Assembly: GCA_050251035.1 (NCBI GenBank)
Contig: JBFWNN010000013.1
Coordinates: forward strand, 1 to 64,000
Length of the DNA: 64,000 nucleotides
Reading direction: 5' to 3'
From: Taklimakanibacter sp050251035
GTDB lineage: Bacteria > Pseudomonadota > Alphaproteobacteria > Rhizobiales > Aestuariivirgaceae
Positions 43,521 to 50,657 of the stretch are shown piece after piece. The notes below the pieces were generated by a model. That model was not told the origin of the DNA. It did not search any database and worked only from the letters and a program-made list of their open reading frames with translations. Both the position numbers and the translations under genes were made by a program. Position 1 is the first letter of the stretch. Every line of letters starts with the position of its first letter.

Positions 43521-45044
43521 TTACAGGAGGCCGGCGTCCTCGACGGCCTTGTCGATCAGGCTGGCGACGTTATCCATGCACTTCTTGGCATCGCCGCCAT
43601 AGTCCTGATTGGTGAGCAGCTTGCCGAGCTCGACCGGGATCTCGTTGTTGGAGAAGCCGGCCCACAGCGGCATGTCGGGCTCCGACGCAATGACATTGTC
43701 GATCGTCCATTTCACCACTTCGAGATGGCGCGTGGTGCCGGGGCCGACGACGGCCTTTGCCTTGACGCGCGGGTCCTCGAAGGAGGAGAGCCGCATCGGC
43801 GCGAAACCGCCCAAGAGCGTGCAGCGGGTCATGATCTCCTTGGAGCAGGCCCACTGCATGAACACCCAGGCGGCATCGAGGTTCTTCGAATATTTCGACA
43901 GGCCGAGGATCGAGCCGCCCTGGTGGCCGACATTCGGGATCTCGCCGAAGCCCGCTTCGGCGACGGGACGCACGCCCGTCATCGAGGAGATCGGATGCAG
44001 CGGCTCCCACAGGCCCTTCACCTTGGAATCGTCGGCATCGAGGCCGGGGAAGAACTCGTCCCAGCTGTTGACCAGCGCCACCTGGCCCGCATGCATCATC
44101 TGGAACTGCCCGTCCCAGGTCGAGGCCGTCGACTGTGGCGGGGCGTTCTTCAGCATCTCCTGGTACCACTGCAGGCCCTTGACGCCCTGCTCGTCATTGC
44201 CCTTGAACTTCTTGTCCTTGCCGAAGATCGAGCCGCCATGGCCCCAGACCGCGGCCGTCCAGTCGCATTCGAGCGAATAGTGGCCGGACTTCGCCTGGAG
44301 GCCGGTGCCGAAGATGCCGTTCGCCTTCTCGGCCTCGGTGATCGCCTTCACGCCGGCGGTGAACTCGTCGAAATTGGTCGGCGGCTTGATCCCGTGCTTC
44401 TCGAGGATGTCCTTGCGGTACATGGTGATGAAGATCGGGATGTCGAAGGGAATGCCGGCCCATTTGCCGTCATAGAGGGCGAGGCCTTCGACCAGCGGCT
44501 TCGAGAAGTCGTCGAAATCGAAGCCCGGCATCGCGAGGTCGGGCTTGTCCTTGTAGTACTGCACCGGATCGACGGTGTCCTGCGCGAAGGTCGCGACCCA
44601 GGACTGGTCGAGATAATAGACGTCATAGGTGCCGAGCTGGCCCTGGACGTCCTGCGTCGCCTTGGCGAGCACCTGCTCGAGCGGCACGATCTCGATTTCG
44701 ACCTCGATGCCGGTGGCCTCGGTGAACTCGCCCTTGATCTGGTTGAGGACGACGGTGGGCGGCGTCGCTTCCGACGTGTAGCGCACCTTCGAGCCCTTGA
44801 ACTGGCCACCGACATCCTTGAGCCACTTGGTCATCTCTTCCGGCGTCTGCGCATAGGCGGCGTTGCCGCCGAGATTGCCGCGGAACGGCCGCGTCGAGCC
44901 CAGGAGGCCCGTGGCGAAGGCCGAGAAGCCGATGCCCGCCATGCCGGTCTTGCGCAGGAAGTCGCGCTTGGAGATGCGCCGCGCCGCGAAGTCGCGCGCC
45001 GTGTCGATGATGAAGGTCTTCCTATCGTGTTCTCTGAAACTCAT
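43521..45044 (-). CDS. Carbohydrate ABC transporter substrate-binding protein, family 1
   Basis: A 507-residue solute-binding protein. The N-terminus has a Tat-like motif with lysine-arginine instead of two arginines (ISKRDFLRKTGMAG), followed by a hydrophobic stretch and a probable cleavage near AYAQ. The mature part has MalE-type motifs (VRYTSEATPPTVVLNQIKGEFTEATG in segments, YDVYYLDQSWVATFAQ). The ATG at 45044 has a GGGAGG site. It lies after the two permease genes and binds the operon's unknown sugar or polyol. Confidence 0.9.
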   Translation of the reverse strand: MSFREHDRKTFIIDTARDFAARRISKRDFLRKTGMAGIGFSAFATGLLGSTRPFRGNLGGNAAYAQTPEEMTKWLKDVGGQFKGSKVRYTSEATPPTVVLNQIKGEFTEATGIEVEIEIVPLEQVLAKATQDVQGQLGTYDVYYLDQSWVATFAQDTVDPVQYYKDKPDLAMPGFDFDDFSKPLVEGLALYDGKWAGIPFDIPIFITMYRKDILEKHGIKPPTNFDEFTAGVKAITEAEKANGIFGTGLQAKSGHYSLECDWTAAVWGHGGSIFGKDKKFKGNDEQGVKGLQWYQEMLKNAPPQSTASTWDGQFQMMHAGQVALVNSWDEFFPGLDADDSKVKGLWEPLHPISSMTGVRPVAEAGFGEIPNVGHQGGSILGLSKYSKNLDAAWVFMQWACSKEIMTRCTLLGGFAPMRLSSFEDPRVKAKAVVGPGTTRHLEVVKWTIDNVIASEPDMPLWAGFSNNEIPVELGKLLTNQDYGGDAKKCMDNVASLIDKAVEDAGLL

Positions 45045-45082
45045 TAAGTCCTCCCATGGGTTGAGTAGTGCTCGCCCGCCCC

Positions 45083-45991
45083 TCACTCCTTGAGGGAGCC
45101 GAGAGTGAGGCCGCGGACCAGATGCCGTTGAACCAGAAGAATGAAGATGAAGCCGGGCAGGATCGCCGCCGTGCCCAGCGCCGAGATGAAGCCCCATTCC
45201 GAGCCGGTCGAGGTGACGAAGGTGGTGATCTTGACCGGAACGGTGCGGATGATGGTGGTGAGGAAGAGCGACAGCAGGAATTCGGTCCAGGAGAAGATGA
45301 AGCACAGGACCGCCGCCGCCGCGACCCCGCCCCTGACCATCGGCAGCACCACCTTGCGGAAGGTCTGCCAGCGCGTCGCGCCGTCGATCATCGCCGCCTC
45401 GTCGACGTCCTTGGGCACGTCGTCGAAGAAGGATTTGAGCAGCAGCACAGCGATCGGCAGGTTCATCAGCGCGTGGATGATGATGAGGCCGACATAGCCG
45501 AGGAACAGGTTGTCGGTGTCGCGCATGCCGGCGACCTTGTACATGCCGACCAGCGGCACGATGATCGCGATCGGCGGCAGGAAACGCTGGCCCAGCACCC
45601 AGTTGAGGAAGCCGTCGCGGCCCTTGAAGCGCATGCGCGACAAAGCATAGGCGGCGAGCACGGCGATGACGATGGTGAGCGCGGTCGAGCCCACGGCGAT
45701 GACGATCGAATCGACGATGGTCTGGCGCGAATCATAGGAGCTGGTGCCGCCGACGCCGAATGTCGAACCGCTCTCGATGGCGATCTCGGCGCGTGACCAG
45801 CCGAGCAGGACGACGGCATAATTGATGAGCGTCGGCACGAAGTTGAAGACGACGACTTCGTCCTTGTTGAAGATGGCCCACATCGGCTTGATCGAGGTCA
45901 GCGCCCACCAGAACAGCGGGAACATGAAGAGAACGACGGTGAGGACGGCGACGACGTCGCGCAGGAGGCGTTTGGGCAGGGACTGTTCCAT
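45083..45991 (-). CDS. Carbohydrate ABC transporter permease, MalG type
   Basis: A 302-residue membrane protein with the MalG-type coupling motif DVPKDVDEAAMIDGATRWQTFRKVVLPMVRGG and a typical N-terminal segment (VLFMFPLFWWALTSIKP). Its ATG overlaps the MalF-type stop by one base (TGATG). An upstream extension of the frame is rejected because it would overlap the MalF-type gene. Confidence 0.92.
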   Translation of the reverse strand: MEQSLPKRLLRDVVAVLTVVLFMFPLFWWALTSIKPMWAIFNKDEVVVFNFVPTLINYAVVLLGWSRAEIAIESGSTFGVGGTSSYDSRQTIVDSIVIAVGSTALTIVIAVLAAYALSRMRFKGRDGFLNWVLGQRFLPPIAIIVPLVGMYKVAGMRDTDNLFLGYVGLIIIHALMNLPIAVLLLKSFFDDVPKDVDEAAMIDGATRWQTFRKVVLPMVRGGVAAAAVLCFIFSWTEFLLSLFLTTIIRTVPVKITTFVTSTGSEWGFISALGTAAILPGFIFILLVQRHLVRGLTLGSLKE

Positions 45992-46911
45992 CAGAGCTTC
46001 ACCCGGAAAATCTTCATGAACAGCGTCGAAGCGATGATCACCAGCACCAGCGTGATGAGCGACAGCGTCGAGGCATAGGGGAAGTCGCCGTTGAAATAGA
46101 TGCGGCCGGCATAGGAGGTGAGCGTCTCGGTGGCGGTGCCCGGCCCCGAATCGGTCATCACCTTGACGTAATCGAAGATGCGGAAGAGATCGATGCCGCG
46201 GATGAGGACGGCGATGGCGATCACTTTCGACATCATCGGCAGCGTTAGCTTGAAGAAGGCCTGGACCGCCGAGGCGCCGTCGATCGCCGCGGCCTCGAAG
46301 GGCTCCTTGGGCAACGATCTGAGACCCGCCAGCATGATCAGCACCATGAAGGGCGTCCATTGCCAGATGTCGGCGAGGAGCACGCCCCAGAGCGCTGACG
46401 AGCTGGTGGCGAGAATGGGAAACTGCGGCGACCACAGGCCGACCGCATAGAGCGAACGCGACAGCACGCCGAAGGAACCGTCGAGCATCAGGAGGAACAT
46501 CATGCCGGTGACGGCGGGCGGCACCACCAGCGGCAAGGTCATCAGCGCGCGCAACACGCCATAGCCTTTGCGATCGGTGTCGAGGAGGAGCGCGATCAGG
46601 AGGCCGAGCACCAGCTGGATGACGAGGGCGATGCCGGTATAGAGCAGCGTGGTCGCGACCGCGTCCCAGACGCGCGCGTCTCCGAAGGCCTTCATCCAGT
46701 TGTAGTCGGGGTCGAAGACATTGAGGCGCGTGACCGGATTGCGCTTATGCAGCGACAGCCACAGCGCATAGAGCAGCGGGTAGATGCCGAAGATGGTCAT
46801 GAGCGCCGCGGCCGGCAGGAGCCAGGGCAAGGGATGTTCGGAGGTGAGCCAGCGCCATCTGGGCAGGAACGAGCCGGCCTTGCCTTCGCGCCCGAGCACC
46901 GCCTCGCTCAT
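45991..46911 (-). CDS. Carbohydrate ABC transporter permease, MalF type
   Basis: A 306-residue membrane protein with MalF-type features (LLPAAALMTIFGIYPLLYALWLSLHKRN at the N-terminus and the coupling motif LPKEPFEAAAIDGASAVQAFFKLTLPMM). It is the first large gene of the leftward operon. An AGAGG sequence precedes its ATG, which also overlaps the stop of a 16-codon reading frame (46908-46958). Confidence 0.92.
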   Translation of the reverse strand: MSEAVLGREGKAGSFLPRWRWLTSEHPLPWLLPAAALMTIFGIYPLLYALWLSLHKRNPVTRLNVFDPDYNWMKAFGDARVWDAVATTLLYTGIALVIQLVLGLLIALLLDTDRKGYGVLRALMTLPLVVPPAVTGMMFLLMLDGSFGVLSRSLYAVGLWSPQFPILATSSSALWGVLLADIWQWTPFMVLIMLAGLRSLPKEPFEAAAIDGASAVQAFFKLTLPMMSKVIAIAVLIRGIDLFRIFDYVKVMTDSGPGTATETLTSYAGRIYFNGDFPYASTLSLITLVLVIIASTLFMKIFRVKL

Positions 46912-46958
46912 GCGGGGCCTCTGGCGAAAACGATCCTGGCCGCTGGGCGTGCGGTCAT
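46908..46958 (-). CDS. Possible 16-residue leader peptide ahead of the MalF-type gene
   Basis: The minus strand has a 16-codon frame (MTARPAARIVFARGPA) preceded by a strong GGGAGG ribosome site at ideal spacing. Its stop overlaps the permease start (ATGA). The best ribosome site of the operon thus points at this small frame rather than at the permease. It may couple or tune translation of the first transporter gene. No homology is claimed. Confidence 0.4.
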   Translation of the reverse strand: MTARPAARIVFARGPA

Positions 46959-46990
46959 AACGTTGCCTCCCACCTCATCCGGCCAGCTTG

Positions 46991-47020
46991 AACTTTTGTA
47001 ATTTCGCCGGAACAAATGTT
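46991..47020. promoter_or_regulatory. Candidate SorC operator
   Basis: AACTTTTGT (46991-46999) and ACAAATGTT (47012-47020) form an inverted repeat with one mismatch and a 12-bp spacer. It lies immediately downstream of the predicted -10 element at 47027-47032, over the expected transcription start, a typical location for a repressor site. Confidence 0.5.
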
Positions 47021-47026
47021 ATGAGC

Positions 47027-47055
47027 AGTAAACGCGGCGCCGCGGGCGATGTCAA
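47027..47055 (-). promoter_or_regulatory. Promoter of the polyol ABC/kinase operon
   Basis: On the minus strand TTGACA (47050-47055) and TTTACT (47027-47032) are separated by exactly 17 bp. The -35 matches the consensus fully. The operator-like inverted repeat follows directly. Confidence 0.6.
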
Positions 47056-47129
47056 TGAAGGATTTTGATACGCGCCAGGATTCGGATTTTTGTCTGTATT
47101 TCAGCCGCTTGTCCTCGCCCAGTGAAACG

Positions 47130-47260
47130 GGGAGAGGGAGAGACCCGGCGCGCAGCGACGGGAGGGTGAGAGGCACTTTGTCTGATTTTCAGACGCCGAA
47201 GCGGCCCCTCACCTTCCCATTGCTTCGCAATGGGCCCCTCCCTCTCCCCGCTTCGCGGGG
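47130..47260. repeat. Mosaic hairpin repeat between two leftward operons
   Basis: Outer 12-bp arms GGGGAGAGGGAG (47130-47141) and CTCCCTCTCCCC (47238-47249) enclose a perfect stem CCCATTGC-TTC-GCAATGGG (47216-47234). A further stem CCCCGC-TTC-GCGGGG (47246-47260) follows. It lies just beyond the stop codon of the 47279 gene and probably ends that transcript. The purine/pyrimidine-rich stems resemble family B. Confidence 0.7.
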
Positions 47261-47278
47261 CGAGGCAAGAATGGCCTC

Positions 47279-48607
47279 CTACTCCGCCGCGGCCAGGAAG
47301 CGCGCATCCGCCTGGTCGAGGCGGCGGCGCAGCCTTGTGATGGTGAGCCCGTCATCGGGCACGCAATTGTCGTAAGTGAGATAGGCGCCGGCCTTGACCG
47401 GCTTCACCACCTTCGCCTTTTCGGCGAGCCCGATGGGGAGACCGTTCGCTTTCCGCGCGGCGGCCCAGGTCATCGCCCAGGCGCGATATTGCGTCTCGCC
47501 GATCTTGCCGAGCGTCTCGCCTGCCTGGAGGTCGCGTTTGGCGATGGCGATCGCCTCGGCCACCGGATGATCGAGCGGCACCATGTCGGCGCGCTTGTGC
47601 AGCACCGCATGCGCCGCCGAGAGCGGCACTTCGAGGCTCGTCAGATGATAGGGCCGGAACAACGAGAAATAGGGACCCTTGCCCACCTTGAGATCGATCA
47701 TGCGTTCGAGGACGCGCGGATGGTCGGCCTCGACGATGCAGAAGACGCCGGGCGCCACGCCCTTGCCGATGGAATAGTCGACGCAGCCCTTGCGGCTGAG
47801 GACGCCGCCGTCGGCGCGTGGGATCAGCACCTCCGCCAGCTCGTCACGCGTCGCCTTGGGCCCGTGCATGCCGGGAATGTCGGGCTCGAGGCCGGTCGCA
47901 TTGGCGATCGCCACCATCTCGACCATGGTCTTCGAGCCGTCGACGAACTCGACCAGCATGCGCGCATTCATGTTGCGCGCGCGCGCTTCCTCCTCGTAAT
48001 CCGCAGGCACCGCGGCGAAATCGAGAGGATTGTTCTTACCCTTGCCGGCGCAGACGACCTGGAGGCCGAGCGACTGGGCGAAGCCGATGAGCTCGAGCGC
48101 CGCGGCCGGCTCGTCGCCCGCCGCCCCCGTATAGACCACGCCGGCGCGGCGTGCCTCCTGATTGAGGAAACGGCCGATGGTGATGTCGGCCTCGACATTG
48201 AGCATCACGATGGGCTTGCCTTCGGCGATCGCCGACAGCGCGAAAGCGGCACCGGTTTCAGGGCTGCCGGTCGCGTCGATCACCACATCGATGCGGCCCG
48301 CTCGCGTCAACGCCGCGATATCCTGGGTGATGGCGATCCGGCCCGCCTCGATGAGGCGGTCGATGTCCTGCGCCGTCTTCGCTTCGGCGAAATTTTCCGC
48401 ATCATGGCCGGCGAGCGTCAGTGCGGCCCTGGCCCGCGCCACCGTGATCTCGGAAATGGCGCCGAGCCGCAGGCCCGGCATGCGGGCGAGCTGCACCACG
48501 AGATCGGTGCCCATCTGGCCCGCACCGGCGAGGCCGACGGTGACCGGTCCCTTCGTCTCCGCATGCCGGCGCAGTTCCAGCGCCAGGGACGACACATTGG
48601 CGATCAC
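47279..48607 (-). CDS. COG4091-type dehydrogenase with C-terminal SAF domain
   Basis: A 442-residue protein with an N-terminal NAD(P)-binding motif VGLAGAGQMGTDLVVQLAR, a homoserine-dehydrogenase-like centre (DVVIDATGSPETGAAFAL, VYTGAAGDEPAAALELIGFAQSLGLQVV) and a C-terminal SAF-like region (IAKRDLQAGETLGKIG). It starts with GTG in a GTGA overlap with the class II aldolase stop; no suitable ATG exists and the longer frame would cover the aldolase. The reaction is not established by anything visible. Pairing with a class II aldolase and a sugar kinase suggests sugar-acid or branched-sugar metabolism. Confidence 0.8.
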   Translation of the reverse strand: MIANVSSLALELRRHAETKGPVTVGLAGAGQMGTDLVVQLARMPGLRLGAISEITVARARAALTLAGHDAENFAEAKTAQDIDRLIEAGRIAITQDIAALTRAGRIDVVIDATGSPETGAAFALSAIAEGKPIVMLNVEADITIGRFLNQEARRAGVVYTGAAGDEPAAALELIGFAQSLGLQVVCAGKGKNNPLDFAAVPADYEEEARARNMNARMLVEFVDGSKTMVEMVAIANATGLEPDIPGMHGPKATRDELAEVLIPRADGGVLSRKGCVDYSIGKGVAPGVFCIVEADHPRVLERMIDLKVGKGPYFSLFRPYHLTSLEVPLSAAHAVLHKRADMVPLDHPVAEAIAIAKRDLQAGETLGKIGETQYRAWAMTWAAARKANGLPIGLAEKAKVVKPVKAGAYLTYDNCVPDDGLTITRLRRRLDQADARFLAAAE

Positions 48608-49362
48608 TTCGACTTGCCCTTGCCCTTTTTGGACTTGTCCTTGCCCTTGTTTTTCTTCGGCGCATCGCGGCGCGTCGGCGCGATCACCGCCAAGGCGTCG
48701 CCGGATTTCAGCTCGCCAGTCTGCTTGCCATAGGTCTTGAAGCGCGCCAGCACCGTCTTCATCTGCGCATTCGAGAGGATGACGGGCTTGCCGGCGAGGC
48801 TCGCCGCCCAATATTGCTGGCACAGGGTCTCGATCTCGCCCGCGAGCCACAGGGCCTTTTCGAGAGTGGGACCGAAGGCGATCTGGCCGTGATTGGCGAG
48901 AAGGCAGGCGGTGCGGTCCTCGAGCGCCGCGAGCATCGTGTCGGAGAGGGCTTGCGTGCCGAATTCGGCATAGTCGCTCACCCGCAGGGTCGAGCCGCCG
49001 GTCACGCCGATCATATAATGGAAAGGCGGGACGTCCTTGCGCAGCGTCGACAGGGCCGTGGCGTAGATCGAATGCGTATGCACGATGGCGCCCGCCTCGG
49101 GACGCGCCTTGAAGATGTCCATATGCATGCGCCATTCGGTCGAGGGCAGGTACTTGCCGTAATAGCCGCCCTCCAGATCCATCTCGACGATATGCTGGGC
49201 GTCCATGACGTCATAGGGAACGCCGGAGGCGGTGATCACGAAGCCGTCCTCGGTGCGGGCGCTGACATTGCCCGAGGTGCCCTGATTGATACCCATCTCG
49301 TTCATCCGGCGACAGACCTGGATGATCTTCTTCTTGAGATCGGCATGTTTCGTCTTCGGCAT
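48604..49362 (-). CDS. Class II aldolase/adducin-family protein with lysine-rich tail
   Basis: A 252-residue protein. The first 225 residues are a class II (fuculose-phosphate type) aldolase/epimerase fold with zinc ligands in VHTHS and ANHGQ and the acidic residue in PSTEWRMHMD. The end is unusual: a tail of lysine, glycine and serine (APKKNKGKDKSKKGKGKSK) after RRDAP, whose coding DNA is also low-complexity. The family cleaves ketose-1-phosphates to DHAP and an aldehyde, or epimerises or decarboxylates related compounds. It overlaps the COG4091 gene by 4 bp. Confidence 0.85.
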   Translation of the reverse strand: MPKTKHADLKKKIIQVCRRMNEMGINQGTSGNVSARTEDGFVITASGVPYDVMDAQHIVEMDLEGGYYGKYLPSTEWRMHMDIFKARPEAGAIVHTHSIYATALSTLRKDVPPFHYMIGVTGGSTLRVSDYAEFGTQALSDTMLAALEDRTACLLANHGQIAFGPTLEKALWLAGEIETLCQQYWAASLAGKPVILSNAQMKTVLARFKTYGKQTGELKSGDALAVIAPTRRDAPKKNKGKDKSKKGKGKSK

Positions 49363-49452
49363 CCGTCACTCCATTCAAAACCGCGCGGACCCTACCGCCG
49401 GAATGTCGAAAGGTCCAGGAAATGCAGGGCCGGGGGCTTGACATACTCCCTA

Positions 49453-49473
49453 ATATGAGAAAAATTCTCATAT
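49453..49473. promoter_or_regulatory. Perfect operator-like palindrome abutting the XRE-cupin start codon
   Basis: ATATGAGAA-AAA-TTCTCATAT, two perfect 9-bp arms, ends one base before the ATG at 49474. No Shine-Dalgarno sequence fits between it and the start, so the message may be leaderless or have a very short leader. The palindrome also lies between this gene and the divergent aldolase gene (start 49362), so the XRE protein could control both. Confidence 0.65.
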
Positions 49474-50046
49474 ATGGAAGAGACAGAAATCCTCGAAAGC
49501 TCCATCGACCGGCGCATCGCCGAGCGTCTCAAGGACCTGCGCCAGGAGCGCCAATGGTCGCTGGACGAGCTCGCCGGGCGCAGCGGTGTCAGCCGCGCCA
49601 CCTTGTCGCGGCTGGAGAATTCCGCCATCAGCCCGACCACCGGCATGTTGAGCAAGCTGTGCGCGGCCTACGGCATGACCATGTCGCGGCTCATGCATAT
49701 GGCGGAGGGCGATTACCCCGCCTTGGTACGGCGCGCGGCGCAGGCCGCCTGGGCCGATCCCGCTCTGGGCTTCAAGCGCCGCGCCGTCTCGCCGCCGGCG
49801 CGCACGCTGGCCGGCGAGGTGATCGAAGGCGAGCTCGGACCAAGTGCCCGCATCACTTACGATCACGTGCCGAAGCCCGGTCTCGAGCATCACCTGCTGC
49901 TCATCGAGGGGCAGCTCGAGATCACCGTCGGCGGCCAGAGCTACGAGCTCAAGCCCGGCGACTGCCTGCGCTATCAGCTCTTCGGTCCGAGCGCCTTCGC
50001 GACACCGAAGAAGTCCTCCGCCCGCTATCTCATCTTCATGGTGTAG
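49474..50046 (+). CDS. XRE-family regulator with C-terminal cupin domain
   Basis: A 190-residue regulator: an N-terminal XRE HTH (RIAERLKDLRQERQWSLDELAGRSGVSRATLSRLENS in segments, residues 14-50) and a C-terminal cupin (PGLEHHLLLIEGQLEITVGGQSYELKPGDCLRYQLFGPSAF). Such proteins often sense small metabolites through the cupin. It is divergent from the class II aldolase/COG4091 pair and followed by a GNAT gene five bases downstream. A perfect palindrome at its start codon suggests autoregulation. Confidence 0.9.
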   Translation: MEETEILESSIDRRIAERLKDLRQERQWSLDELAGRSGVSRATLSRLENSAISPTTGMLSKLCAAYGMTMSRLMHMAEGDYPALVRRAAQAAWADPALGFKRRAVSPPARTLAGEVIEGELGPSARITYDHVPKPGLEHHLLLIEGQLEITVGGQSYELKPGDCLRYQLFGPSAFATPKKSSARYLIFMV

Positions 50047-50050
50047 ACAC

Positions 50051-50581
50051 ATGCCATCGCCCGACAGCCTGGCGCTCTTCGACGCCGACGACATCGCGCG
50101 TCATATCGAGGAACTGAGCGAGCTCGTCCATGCCTGCGTCCATGACGGCGCCAGCATCGGCTTCGTCATGCCGCATGCGCGCGCCGACAGCATGGCTTTC
50201 TGGCGCGACAGGGTTTCTCCGGCGCTGCGCGGCGGCGGGCGCCTGCTCCTCGTCGCCTGGCGTGACGGCCGTATCGCGGGCTCGGTGCAGCTCGATTACG
50301 ACACGCCGGCCAACCAGCCGCACCGCGCCGAGATCCGCAAATTGCTGGTCCATCCCGACTTCCGCCGCCAGGGCATCGCGCGTCGGCTGATGGCCGAGAT
50401 CGAGCGTCATGCGGCGCGCCTGCGGCGCAATCTCATCACGCTCGACACCCGGACCGGCGACAGCGCCGAGCCGCTGTACCGCTCGCTCGGCTATCAGACG
50501 ACGGGCATCATTCCAGGCTATTGCCGCGATACCTTCAGCGAGCGCCTCGACGCTACGACAATCATGTACAAAAATCTCTGA
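50051..50581 (+). CDS. GNAT-family N-acetyltransferase
   Basis: A 176-residue GNAT protein with acetyl-CoA-binding segments IRKLLVHPDFRRQGIARRLMAEIE (motif A, Q/R-x-x-G-x-A form) and EPLYRSLGYQTTGIIPGY (motif B). It starts four bases after the XRE-cupin stop, so the two are co-transcribed. XRE-cupin/GNAT pairs occur in several proteobacteria, where the acetyltransferase may detoxify the metabolite sensed by the cupin. The substrate is unknown. Confidence 0.85.
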   Translation: MPSPDSLALFDADDIARHIEELSELVHACVHDGASIGFVMPHARADSMAFWRDRVSPALRGGGRLLLVAWRDGRIAGSVQLDYDTPANQPHRAEIRKLLVHPDFRRQGIARRLMAEIERHAARLRRNLITLDTRTGDSAEPLYRSLGYQTTGIIPGYCRDTFSERLDATTIMYKNL

Positions 50582-50657
50582 TACTTCAAAGATTGACGCT
50601 TGCCGCATTTTCGGCTCACCTTCATGCACAAGTTTCGAGCCTGTGGAGGGAGGGACC

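Larger units (their letters stand above)
46959..47278. other. 320-bp region without a large gene: operon promoter plus repeat mosaic
   Basis: The left part (46959-47060) holds the promoter and operator of the leftward polyol operon. The right part (47130-47260) is a mosaic of hairpins marking the end of the 47279 gene. No convincing coding frame is present. Confidence 0.7.

Noticed and set aside
47130..47260. CRISPR array or tRNA-like structure
   Set aside because: There are only nested hairpins without regularly spaced direct repeats, and no cloverleaf with a T-arm could be drawn.
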